This document shows, piece after piece, positions 51,237 through 59,133 of a DNA stretch of 64,000 nt. Under the pieces are notes generated by a model. That model was not told where the DNA came from. It ran no database searches and saw nothing but the letters and a program-made list of their open reading frames with translations. Position 1 is the stretch's first letter. The number at the start of each line of letters is the position of its first letter. Source of the stretch: Natronosporangium hydrolyticum (lineage in GTDB: Bacteria; Actinomycetota; Actinomycetes; Mycobacteriales; Micromonosporaceae); assembly GCF_016925615.1 (NCBI RefSeq), contig NZ_CP070499.1, positions 1,178,001-1,242,000 of the forward strand, given 5' to 3'. The translations under genes and the position numbers were made by a program.

Positions 51237-52127
51237 TCACCCCTTGACTGAGCCGAGCAGGATTCCCTTGGCGAAGTGCTTCTGCAGGAACGGATAGAAG
51301 AGCAGGATCGGCACCGTGGCCACCACGATCACGGCGAACTTCAGGCCCTGCTCCGGCGGGATGTAGTTCGGGTCGAGCTGCCCGAGGGTGTTAGCCATGT
51401 CGGAGGAGATGGTCATCTGTCGGACGAACATCTGTAATGTCCACTTGCTGGTGTCGCTGATATAGAGCAGCGGGGACATGAAGTCGTTCCAGATCGCGAC
51501 CGCGTAGAAGAGCGCCATCGTGGCGATGATCGGCTTGGAGAGCGGCAGCACCACCCGCCAGAACACGCCGAGGTCGGTGCAGCCGTCGATCCGCGCCGCC
51601 TCCTGCAGCTCCTCAGGTAGCTCCTGGAAGAAGTTCTTGACGATGATCAGATAGAACGGGTTGATCGCCAGCGGCAGGATCAGCGCCCAGTAGGTGTTGA
51701 GCAGCCCCAGTTCCCGCACGATCAGGTAGGTCGGGATCATCCCGCCGCTGAAGACCATGGTGAAGATGACCGCCATCAGTATCACGTTGCGGCCGGGCAG
51801 GTAGCGCTTGGCCAACGGGTACGCCATGGTGAAGGTCAGCAGCACCTGGATCACCGTGCCGACGGTGGTGACCAGGATGGTGACGATCAGGCTGCGCAGG
51901 AAGGTGTCGGTCGAGAAGATGTAGTCGTACGAGTCGGTGACCACATCCCTCGGCCACAGGAAGAACGCCCGGGAGGCGATCTCCGCCTCGCTCGCCAGCG
52001 AACCGGCGATGACGTAGATGAACGGCAGGACGGTCACCACCGCCAGGGCCACCAGAAACACGATGTTGGCCGCGTCGAAGACCCGGCTCGCCGTCGTCGG
52101 CTTCTGCGCCGTCTTTCTAGACCTCAT
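51237..52127 (-). CDS. Oligosaccharide ABC permease (LplC/YtcP type)
   Basis: This 296-aa permease has helices from about 20 and the EAA loop near residue 195 (PEELQEAARIDGCTDLGVFW). The long N-terminal loop with ASEAEIASRAFFLWPRDVVT is characteristic of the LplC/YtcP branch. ATG at 52127 shares one base with the LplB-like stop (TGATG). These systems import pectin-derived oligosaccharides in Bacillus. No ATPase gene in the operon. Confidence 0.93.
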   Translation of the reverse strand: MRSRKTAQKPTTASRVFDAANIVFLVALAVVTVLPFIYVIAGSLASEAEIASRAFFLWPRDVVTDSYDYIFSTDTFLRSLIVTILVTTVGTVIQVLLTFTMAYPLAKRYLPGRNVILMAVIFTMVFSGGMIPTYLIVRELGLLNTYWALILPLAINPFYLIIVKNFFQELPEELQEAARIDGCTDLGVFWRVVLPLSKPIIATMALFYAVAIWNDFMSPLLYISDTSKWTLQMFVRQMTISSDMANTLGQLDPNYIPPEQGLKFAVIVVATVPILLFYPFLQKHFAKGILLGSVKG

Positions 52128-53119
52128 CAGAAGAGCCCGTTCTGCTTGAACCGGCGCGCCAGCCAGTTGGCACCGAAGATCAGGATGATGCCGACCACCG
52201 CCTTGAACAGCCCGACCGCGGTGGAGTAGCTGTACGCACCCTGCGTGATGCCGAGGAAGTAGACGTAGGTGTCGAAGACCTCGGCCACCGACCGGTTCAG
52301 GGCGTTGGTCATCAGGTAGATCTGCTCGAACCCGGTGTCGAGCAGGTTGCCGGACATCAGGATCGCCATGATCACGATGGTGGACTGGATCGCCGGCAAC
52401 GTGATGTGGCGCATCTGCTGCCACCGGTTCGCACCATCGATCCGGGCCGCCTCATAGAGGTTGGGGTTCACCCCGGCCAGCGCCGCGAGGTAGATGATCG
52501 TGCCCCAGCCGGTCGATTTCCACAGGGTCTGCAGGATGATCAGTGGCCGGAACCAGTCCGGGTCGGCGAGGAAGTTGAACCGCGCGCCGAACAGCGAGTT
52601 CATCAGCTGGGTGATCGGACCGACATCCAGCGCGAACAGCAGGTAGGTCAGCGCGGCCACGATCGTCCAGGAGAGGAAGTGTGGAATGTAGATCGAAGAC
52701 TGGATCGCCCGCTTGAGGATGCTCAAGCGGATCTCGTTCAGCAGCAACGCGACCACGATCGGAGCCGGGAAGACGAAGATCACGTTGAGCAGCGCCAGCA
52801 GCAGCGTGTTGCGGAGGATCCGGAAGAAGTCCGGGCTGGTGAAGAGCGTCTCGAAGTGCTTCAGGCCGACCCACGGACTGCCGGAGAAGCCGAGGAACGG
52901 CAGGTAGTCCTGGAACGCGATGGTCACCCCGTACATCGGGGCGTACTTGAAGATCGCGAAGTAGACCACGCCCGGCACCAGCAACACGTAGAGCCACGCA
53001 TGCCGGAGCATCCGTACCCGTAGCGGCGCCTGTTGTCGCTTGGGACGCGGCTTGTCGGGCTTGTCCTTGGCCGCGGCCCGAGCGCCCGCTGCGACGGTGA
53101 CCGGGGAATTGTCGGCCAT
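52127..53119 (-). CDS. Oligosaccharide ABC permease (LplB type)
   Basis: This 330-aa permease has a Lys/Arg/Pro-rich N-terminal tail of about 38 residues, a first helix (AWLYVLLVPGVVYFAIFKYA), and the EAA loop PNLYEAARIDGANRWQQMRH near residue 230. It matches the LplB branch (KYAPMYGVTIAFQDY, NFLADPDWFRPL). It follows the binding-protein gene across a hairpin, so it is probably expressed at a lower level than that protein. Confidence 0.93.
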   Translation of the reverse strand: MADNSPVTVAAGARAAAKDKPDKPRPKRQQAPLRVRMLRHAWLYVLLVPGVVYFAIFKYAPMYGVTIAFQDYLPFLGFSGSPWVGLKHFETLFTSPDFFRILRNTLLLALLNVIFVFPAPIVVALLLNEIRLSILKRAIQSSIYIPHFLSWTIVAALTYLLFALDVGPITQLMNSLFGARFNFLADPDWFRPLIILQTLWKSTGWGTIIYLAALAGVNPNLYEAARIDGANRWQQMRHITLPAIQSTIVIMAILMSGNLLDTGFEQIYLMTNALNRSVAEVFDTYVYFLGITQGAYSYSTAVGLFKAVVGIILIFGANWLARRFKQNGLF

Positions 53120-53157
53120 GCCGGCTCCTTTGAGTATGTGCCATGGTCGCGAGGGGT

Positions 53158-53187
53158 GGGGTCGGCCGGATCGCTCCGGCCGACCCC
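53158..53187 (-). terminator. Intra-operon 13-bp hairpin between binding protein and permease genes
   Basis: Arms GGGGTCGGCCGGA (53158-53170) and TCCGGCCGACCCC (53175-53187) are perfect, with a TCGC loop. Between binding-protein and permease genes such hairpins usually stop part of the transcription or protect the 5' message, giving excess binding protein. Confidence 0.75.
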
Positions 53188-53195
53188 GGATCGAC

Positions 53196-54728
53196 TCAGT
53201 CCAGCTGTGCGTAGAGCTCGTTCATCTCGTCCACCACCTGCTGGCCGCCCTCGGCGTACCAGCGTTCGATCTCGGCGGCGAGTCCGTCCTCATCGATCTG
53301 CCCGGCGAGGTACTGGATCCGCGCGTCGGCGATGATCAGATCGAGCTGGGCGCCCCGGGTCACGTAGGTCTCGGAGACCAGCGGCTGCGCGGGGTTGTGG
53401 ACGGCGGTCGCCAGGTCGCTCTCGTGCACCTCCTGGCGGTGGTCCCACAGCTCCCGCTCCGGGCCGCCCTCGGGCAGCACGTCGTAGGCCAGCCAGCCGT
53501 TGGACTGGGTGCCCAGCTGCGCGAACGAGGTCACGTCGTTGCGGAGGACCTCCACGTCCGAGTCGCCGCCCTCGATCGGCACTGCGAAGCCGTCCTGCAC
53601 CTCGAAGTTGCGCCCCTCGATACCGTTGTTGAGCAGGATCTGCGCCTCCTGTGAGCTCATCGCATCCAGTACCGAGAGCACCTCGTCCAGCTCCTCCTCG
53701 GTCTGCACGCTCTGCCGGGAGATCGCCAGGAAGCCGTTGTAGCCGATCGTCGGGTACGAGCGCAGTACGCCGTCCGGGCCGGCCAGGTTGCCGGTCATCG
53801 CCACGTAGTCGCCGTAGTTGTCGGGGTCCTGATCCTTGAACAAGTTCATGATCACGCCGGCCCGGGAGCTTACGTCGATGATGATCCCGCCCTGGCCGTT
53901 GAAGAACGGCTGATCCCAGGTACCGCTGTCCATGGTCGCGAAGTCCGAGTTGATCAACCCTTCGTCGATCATCTGCTTCACGAACTGGTTGGCCGCCAGG
54001 AACTCCGGCGTGTCGAAGCCGGGCACTAGCTGGCCGCCCTGCTCGCCCCAGCCGTTGGGCGCCCCGAACCAAGTCTCGATCACGTCGTACGGGCTGGCGG
54101 TGGCGTAGCCGCCGGGCCACTGCGGGATCACCACGCCGTACGTGTCGTCGTCGCCGCTGTCGTTCGGGTCGTCCTCGGTGAACGCCCGCGCGATGTCATA
54201 GAGGTCGTCGGTGGTCTCCGGCAGCTCCAGGCCAAGGTTGTCGAGCCAGTCCTGGCGGATGATCACTGCGGTCCGCATCGGGTCGCGGAGCCGGAAGACG
54301 CCGTAGTTGTCGCCGTTGATGGAGGAATTGAGCAGGATCTGGTCGTCCTCGGCGGTCAGGTTCGGGTAGTCCGCCAACTTGTCGGTGAGGTCCCAGAACG
54401 CGCCGGCCTGGGCGGACTGCACGAACGCCGGCACCTTGCCCTGCACCACCATGACGTGCGGCAGGTCGTCGGAGGCGAGGGTGACCGTCATCCGGTCGTT
54501 GTAGTCGGAGTTCGGCACCCAGGTGAGGTCGAGCTCCTTGCCGATCATCTCCTCGACGGCCTGTTGCAGCTCACTGTCGGCGGCCGGCGCCTGGCTGCCC
54601 AGCAGCGGCACCATCATCGAGATCGTGTCGAGGTCGGCTGGTTCGTCGTCACCGCAGGCGGTCAGGCCGACGGCGGCGACGGCGGCGCACGCGGCTCCCG
54701 CGGTCAAGCGCCGGGTCAGGGGTGTCAT
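53196..54728 (-). CDS. Oligosaccharide-binding lipoprotein (LplA type)
   Basis: This 510-aa binding protein, longer than usual CUT1 receptors, has an N-terminal lipobox (VGLTAC) after a TRRLTAGAACAAVAA signal. The mature protein starts DTISMMVPLLGSQAPAAD and carries WVPNSDYNDRMTVTLASDDL. Large, acidic receptors of this kind belong to LplA/YtcQ-type importers, in agreement with the two permeases downstream. Ligand probably a pectin-derived oligosaccharide (inference from operon). Confidence 0.93.
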   Translation of the reverse strand: MTPLTRRLTAGAACAAVAAVGLTACGDDEPADLDTISMMVPLLGSQAPAADSELQQAVEEMIGKELDLTWVPNSDYNDRMTVTLASDDLPHVMVVQGKVPAFVQSAQAGAFWDLTDKLADYPNLTAEDDQILLNSSINGDNYGVFRLRDPMRTAVIIRQDWLDNLGLELPETTDDLYDIARAFTEDDPNDSGDDDTYGVVIPQWPGGYATASPYDVIETWFGAPNGWGEQGGQLVPGFDTPEFLAANQFVKQMIDEGLINSDFATMDSGTWDQPFFNGQGGIIIDVSSRAGVIMNLFKDQDPDNYGDYVAMTGNLAGPDGVLRSYPTIGYNGFLAISRQSVQTEEELDEVLSVLDAMSSQEAQILLNNGIEGRNFEVQDGFAVPIEGGDSDVEVLRNDVTSFAQLGTQSNGWLAYDVLPEGGPERELWDHRQEVHESDLATAVHNPAQPLVSETYVTRGAQLDLIIADARIQYLAGQIDEDGLAAEIERWYAEGGQQVVDEMNELYAQLD

Positions 54729-54780
54729 GTCGATGTCGTTCCTTTCGGTCGGTGCTGATCGTCGTTTTGAGCCACGGCGA

Positions 54781-55470
54781 TCAGCGGATTCGCAGGGGTT
54801 GGGTGGGCAGCGCCAACGGCGCTCGGGGGGGACCCGTGGTCGCGGGTCCGATGTTCGGGTCGGCGAGCCGTCGCTCGTTCTCCTCGAAGAACCGGACGCA
54901 CAGCCAGGTGTTGGTGTGTAGCCAGGCCCCGATGGAGATGAACAGCAGCAGCACCGGCGCGGCCGCGGTGATGAACGCGGCGGTGGCGAAGATGGCCAGC
55001 AGCAGCACGGTCGATGCCGGGCGGGCCAGCGCCACCCGGCTGGCGTGGAAGAAGTAAGACCACAGTGGAAGCTGGTAGTGGGCGTAGAGCGGACCGACGT
55101 AGCAGCCCACGGCGATCGCCAGCACGCAGGCGACGAGGGTCACCAGCCGGACGGCGCTGGCGTCGGGCCCGAGCGCCGAGAAGAATGAGTAGTTCGACCA
55201 CAGCGCGAGGATCACGAAGACTACGGGCAGTATGACCACCGAACCGCGGAGTACCTCCCGCCACCAGATGACCGCGAAATCCCGGGCTTGAATCGATTCA
55301 CCCAAGGTTCGCCGCCGCGCCAGCACGCAGGCGGCGACCGTGGCCGGGCCGATACCGAAGACCACCCCGCCGAGCAGCGTGAAGACCAGCCACAGCGCGT
55401 TGAGCGCGGCGCACCACGCCACCGTCGACGTAGCGGAGTGCAGCCGCGCGCTCCAGTGCCCCTCGGTCAT
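54781..55470 (-). CDS. DUF624 (YesL-like) membrane protein
   Basis: This 229-aa protein has five or six membrane helices (ALNALWLVFTLLGGVVFGIG near 22-41; GSVVILPVVFVILALWSNYS; LVTLVACVLAIAVGCYVG; VLLLAIFATAAFITAAAPVL). The N-terminal W-x-N-x-L-W-L pattern is of the DUF624/YesL type. In Bacillus, YesL belongs to the rhamnogalacturonan cluster. It is the first gene of this operon; LacI-type operator sequences stand 25 and 142 bp upstream. Exact function is unknown. Confidence 0.85.
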   Translation of the reverse strand: MTEGHWSARLHSATSTVAWCAALNALWLVFTLLGGVVFGIGPATVAACVLARRRTLGESIQARDFAVIWWREVLRGSVVILPVVFVILALWSNYSFFSALGPDASAVRLVTLVACVLAIAVGCYVGPLYAHYQLPLWSYFFHASRVALARPASTVLLLAIFATAAFITAAAPVLLLFISIGAWLHTNTWLCVRFFEENERRLADPNIGPATTGPPRAPLALPTQPLRIR

Positions 55471-55495
55471 CGCTGCCTACCGCCCCTCAGCCCTA

Positions 55496-55509
55496 GGTAA
55501 GCGCTTTCC
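55496..55509. promoter_or_regulatory. LacI-family operator-like palindrome (proximal)
   Basis: GGTAAGCGCTTTCC has a perfect AGCGCT core and near-symmetric ends, close to the sequence at 5604-5617. It lies 25 bp upstream of the DUF624 start codon. Confidence 0.65.
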
Positions 55510-55612
55510 TGGCGCGGCAGCGCGGTCACCATCCAACTTGCGGTCAACGGTCGACTCCCTTCACCGGGGGAGGCCTGGTTCCCTCATCAGCCCAGTGGCG
55601 TGACCATAGTTA

Positions 55613-55624
55613 TGAAACGCTTCA
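55613..55624. promoter_or_regulatory. LacI-family operator-like palindrome (distal)
   Basis: TGAAACGCTTCA fits the TGAAnCGnTTCA pattern. It lies about 104 bp upstream of the proximal operator and within an AT-richer stretch, so paired binding (looping) by one repressor over the operon promoter is possible. No lacI-type gene is adjacent. Confidence 0.6.
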
Positions 55625-55649
55625 AAATCAACACCGTACGGCGGACTTG

Positions 55650-56321
55650 TTACCAGGTTGCTACGCGGAGATTCGCGTACTCGCCGATCATGGGCGTCAT
55701 CTGGCGGAATCCGATCTTGCCCCCGGTGAGCGGAGGGCCACCCAGCGTGCCATCGTCTCGCCACCGGAACGACACCACATCATCCACCTGGAAGCCGACC
55801 TCGCCGTCGCGCACATCCACCCGGATCCGGTACGGCCCCGCCGCGTCCAGCACCCCTGGCAGCGGGTCGGCCCCCTGCGCCACCAGATGGAACCCGTAGC
55901 TCTTGCGCAGATTGCAGGTGTGGAACCGGCGCTCGGCCTCCCACCGGCGCCGGAAGTACGAAACGTGGTAGGCGTCGATGTCGCCGTGGTGGTACTGGTC
56001 GTACGGGCCGCTCCGGGCCGCCAGCCCAGGATCGAAGAGGTCCTCGCCGCCCCGGCCGCGGGCGTGGAAGAAGAGGATGCACAGCCCGGGCTCGCGGAGC
56101 GGCCAGAAATCCCACGAGATCGACACATCTGCCGGCAGCTCCTCGGGGCACCACAGGACGATGTTGGCGGCCTGACCGTCCTCGGCCGGGCGGGTGCCTT
56201 CCAACCGCAACCGCCGCTGCGGGAAGCTGACCGCACCCTCCCCCTCGAGCCGAAAGCCGGTCAGGTCCGCCTCGCTCGCCAGCGGATTGGCGTAGAGCTG
56301 GGTCGTCGGTTCCGGGTCCAT
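55650..56321 (-). CDS. DUF1961 family (YesU-like) protein
   Basis: This 223-aa beta-sandwich protein of the DUF1961 family has no signal peptide. It is marked by IVLWCPEELPADVSISWDFW, GLCILFFHARGRGGEDLF, DIDAYHVSYFRRRWEAERRF, and the ending KIGFRQMTPMIGEYANLRVA. In Bacillus the YesU protein belongs to the rhamnogalacturonan locus. The gene stands upstream of the DUF624 operon in the same direction, separated by the operator region. ATG at 56321 chosen; 20 further residues upstream in frame are low-complexity. Confidence 0.85.
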   Translation of the reverse strand: MDPEPTTQLYANPLASEADLTGFRLEGEGAVSFPQRRLRLEGTRPAEDGQAANIVLWCPEELPADVSISWDFWPLREPGLCILFFHARGRGGEDLFDPGLAARSGPYDQYHHGDIDAYHVSYFRRRWEAERRFHTCNLRKSYGFHLVAQGADPLPGVLDAAGPYRIRVDVRDGEVGFQVDDVVSFRWRDDGTLGGPPLTGGKIGFRQMTPMIGEYANLRVATW

Positions 56322-56391
56322 CCCCGGATCATCACACGCCCGCCTGCCCGCCCCGCGCGGTGCGGCGGCGGGTGCGGGCACCGGGCGCGGC

Positions 56392-56955
56392 TCAGCGCAC
56401 GACGTCGAAGATCTGCTTCTGGATGCCGTTGCCGTAGGCCTCGTGTTCTACCAGTCGCAACCGGGTGGCGTCCCGGTCAGCCTCGCTGAACAGCCGCTTC
56501 CCCGCCCCGAGCAGCACCGGAAACACCAGCAGGTGGTAACGGTCGACCAGGCCGGCGTCGGCGAGCGAGCGCCCCAACTCGGCGCTGCCGTGCACCGCGA
56601 TCGGCCCACCCTCGGTCTGCTTGAGCGCCGCGACCTCGTCCAACGACCGCAGGATCGTGGCCGGCCAGCCCGGGTCGTGGGCTTCGAGGCCGGTCGAGAC
56701 CACGTACCTTGGCATCGCGTTGTACTCGGCGAACTCATCCATGGTCGGCCAGACCGGCGCGAACTCCTGGTAGGTGCGCCGACCCAGCAGCAAAGCCGTG
56801 GTCTCGGACTGCTCCCGGCCCTTGATCTCGTACGCCGCCTCGTCGAACTCGATGTCCTTGAAGGTCCAGCCGGCGTTGCGGTAGCCGGTGCCCCCGCCGG
56901 GGGCCTCCATCACGCCGTCAACGGAGACGAACGCGGTGACGATCAGTGTACGCAT
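56392..56955 (-). CDS. Dihydrofolate reductase-like (RibD C-terminal) family protein
   Basis: This 187-aa protein starts RTLIVTAFVSVDGVMEAPGG, with LLLGRRTYQEFAPVWP, GPIAVHGSAELGRSLADAGL and VFPVLLGAGKRLF. These are the NADPH-binding markers of the RibD_C/YyaP-type reductases rather than true folate reductases. ATG at 56955 follows GGAGC. Substrate unknown; no riboflavin or folate genes nearby. Confidence 0.92.
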   Translation of the reverse strand: MRTLIVTAFVSVDGVMEAPGGGTGYRNAGWTFKDIEFDEAAYEIKGREQSETTALLLGRRTYQEFAPVWPTMDEFAEYNAMPRYVVSTGLEAHDPGWPATILRSLDEVAALKQTEGGPIAVHGSAELGRSLADAGLVDRYHLLVFPVLLGAGKRLFSEADRDATRLRLVEHEAYGNGIQKQIFDVVR

Positions 56956-57157
56956 GGTAAAGCTCCTGCTTCCTGATGGATCGAGAACCAGCTGACGATT
57001 ACTCCGTCGGTTGGGCGGGGCGCAACTCGACACCGGCCGGAGGTTTTTTCGACGGGTTCAGCGCTGGCGAAAGCCCCCAGGTAACCCGGCACGGCATAGA
57101 GTAGTATTTTCGTGACAGGCAGTGGGGTTGGGTGTGGCCAACGGAGGGCAGGCGGTC

Positions 57158-57355
57158 ATGGCCGATGGCGCGCGGACGGTCGGCAACAACAATGCCGGCG
57201 CGTTCGGCTTCGCGTACCTAGTGGCCGCGGTGGGCGCAGCGGTCTACTTCATCGGTGAGAGCAGCGGTTTCTGGGGCGTTATCCTCGCGATCCTCAAGGC
57301 CCTGGTCTGGCCGGCGTACCTGGTCTACGGCGTGCTCGACGCGCTCAGCCTGTAA
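57158..57355 (+). CDS. Small conserved membrane protein
   Basis: This 65-aa protein has two hydrophobic segments (FGFAYLVAAVGAAVYFIG and WGVILAILKALVWPAYLVYG). The start may be the ATG at 57158 or a GTG at 57134, since GGAGGG lies between them. Similar short proteins with FGFAYL and KALVWPAYLVYG patterns are widespread in actinobacteria; function unknown to me. Confidence 0.65.
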   Translation: MADGARTVGNNNAGAFGFAYLVAAVGAAVYFIGESSGFWGVILAILKALVWPAYLVYGVLDALSL

Positions 57356-57397
57356 GGGCCCCAGCCGGCGCCGTTCGCCTCGCCGACCGGGCCCCGG

Positions 57398-58105
57398 TCA
57401 GCGAAGCAGCAGCACCGGCAAGAGCAGCAGCATCAGCAGCGACCAGGTGACGTGGGTGATGACCGGGGCGAGGATGCCGCCGGAGGCCCGGCGTTGCAGG
57501 CCCAGCACCACCCCAACCACGGCGGCGGCGAAGACCAGCATCAGGTTGCCGGTCGCCACGGTGGCGAGTGCGTACGCCACCGTCGAGATCAGCACCGGCG
57601 AGCGGCGGCCGATCGCGGCGAACAGGCCGCCCCGGAAGAAGAGCTCCTCGGCGACCCCGTTCACCACGGCGATCACCACCACGACCGCCAAATTGCCGTA
57701 GGTGGCGTACGCGAGCACGTCGTCTACGTAGCCCCGCAGCAGCGGGACCGCCCGGATCACCAACGCGCCCACCACGAAGACGACGGCGAGCGTCGCCCCC
57801 ACCACGACCGGGGTGAGCACCGGCCGCCGAAACCGTCGACCCACCTGGACATAACCGAGGTGGAGCGGCCCACTGAGCAGCCCACCTACCGCCCATACCA
57901 GGGCGAGCAGGGCGGTCAGCCAGTAGAACCGGTCATCGCCCGGCTCGACCCGCAGCGATACCCCGAGCAGCCCGGCCCCGATCAGGAACGTCGTTGCCAC
58001 CACCAGTCGACGGCGGCGGAAGGCGCGGTCCGGCTCGGTGTGATCCCGCGGCACCCGGGTGATGAGTGCTCGGTGGAACGCGGTCCGCAGCCAGTCGACG
58101 GTCAT
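57398..58105 (-). CDS. CPBP family intramembrane metalloprotease-like protein
   Basis: This 235-aa protein has about six membrane helices and the CPBP (Rce1-like) motif EELFFRGGLF with the two Glu. A later His region reads LAPVITHVTWSLLML. Family members are intramembrane proteases or maturation/immunity factors for peptides. An ATG at 58105 is preferred to a GTG 3 bp upstream. The NAD(P)H-binding gene upstream ends 12 bp before it, so they may be cotranscribed. Confidence 0.9.
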   Translation of the reverse strand: MTVDWLRTAFHRALITRVPRDHTEPDRAFRRRRLVVATTFLIGAGLLGVSLRVEPGDDRFYWLTALLALVWAVGGLLSGPLHLGYVQVGRRFRRPVLTPVVVGATLAVVFVVGALVIRAVPLLRGYVDDVLAYATYGNLAVVVVIAVVNGVAEELFFRGGLFAAIGRRSPVLISTVAYALATVATGNLMLVFAAAVVGVVLGLQRRASGGILAPVITHVTWSLLMLLLLPVLLLR

Positions 58106-58117
58106 CACCGGTCACGG

Positions 58118-59017
58118 TTACGAGGCGCTGGCGCGGTCGCGGTCCGCCAGCGCGAGCCGGACCGCCTCGTCGTAGCCGATCGGCTCGCCCGGCAGCAGCT
58201 CCCGAATCGAGTGTTCCCGCACGATCGCCTCGGTAGTCATCGAGTCGACCAGATTCCGCGCAGTGGCCAGGTCCACATCGGTCACCAGCGCTAACCATGC
58301 TGACGACAGTCGCGGAGTGAGTAATGGCACCGAGAGGTTGGGCAGCGGTCTACCTCGCACCTGGGCCGCCCGCTGCAACATGTCGAGGTAGCGCAGCACC
58401 TCCGGGCCCCCGACCTCGTACGTTTGCCCGCGCGCCTCGGCCGGCTCCAGCACCCCGACCAGGTAGTTGATCAGATCCGGCAGCGCGATCGGTTGGGTTC
58501 GGGTCCGCACCCACTGCGGCGTCACCAGCGCCGGCAGGTGGTCCACCAGCTGCCGGGTGATCTCCCAGGAGATGCTGCCGTGCCCGACCACCACCGCCGC
58601 CCGCAGCGCGGTCACCGGCACCGGGCCGGCCTGCAGAATCCGCTCGACCTCACGGCGGGAGCGCAGATGAGCGGAGAGTTGCTCGTCGTCTGCGCCCAGC
58701 CCGCCAAGGTAGATCACCCGCTCTAGGCCGGCATCGCCCGCGGCGGCGGCGAAGGTCCTCGCCCCGGCAGCGTCCCGCGCTTCGAAGTCGGCCGACCCCA
58801 ACGAGTGCACGAGATAGTAAGCCACCTCGACCCCGCGCAGCGCGGCGTCGAGGCTCGCCCGGTCAGCTACGTCTCCGCGTACCGCGGATCCCGGGCCGGC
58901 GTAGCGCTCCGGGTGGCGGGTCATGGCCCGGACGTCGTACCCAGCTCCGACGAGCGCGTCCGCCAGCCGGGAGCCGATGAAGCCCGACGCCCCCGTCACC
59001 AGAACAGTCTTTCCCAT
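58118..59017 (-). CDS. NAD(P)H-binding atypical SDR protein
   Basis: This 299-aa protein has the loop TVLVTGASGFIGSRLADALV and AMTRHPERYAGPG, and a substrate part with YYLVHSLGSADFEARDAAGA and VIYLGGLGADDEQLSAHLRS. It lies in the family of NmrA/complex-I-assembly-like atypical SDRs. ATG at 59017 follows GATGAGG. Divergent from the AfsR-like regulator. Confidence 0.9.
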   Translation of the reverse strand: MGKTVLVTGASGFIGSRLADALVGAGYDVRAMTRHPERYAGPGSAVRGDVADRASLDAALRGVEVAYYLVHSLGSADFEARDAAGARTFAAAAGDAGLERVIYLGGLGADDEQLSAHLRSRREVERILQAGPVPVTALRAAVVVGHGSISWEITRQLVDHLPALVTPQWVRTRTQPIALPDLINYLVGVLEPAEARGQTYEVGGPEVLRYLDMLQRAAQVRGRPLPNLSVPLLTPRLSSAWLALVTDVDLATARNLVDSMTTEAIVREHSIRELLPGEPIGYDEAVRLALADRDRASAS

Positions 59018-59133
59018 CACCTCATCCTTACCCACCCGGCGCCCGGAGGTAGCGCACTCCTGCCGCCGGTCCGGGTGGGGCCGGCGCCGCGTCAGCAGCG
59101 GAGGCAGCTGATCAGCCGTGGCAGAATCGGCAG

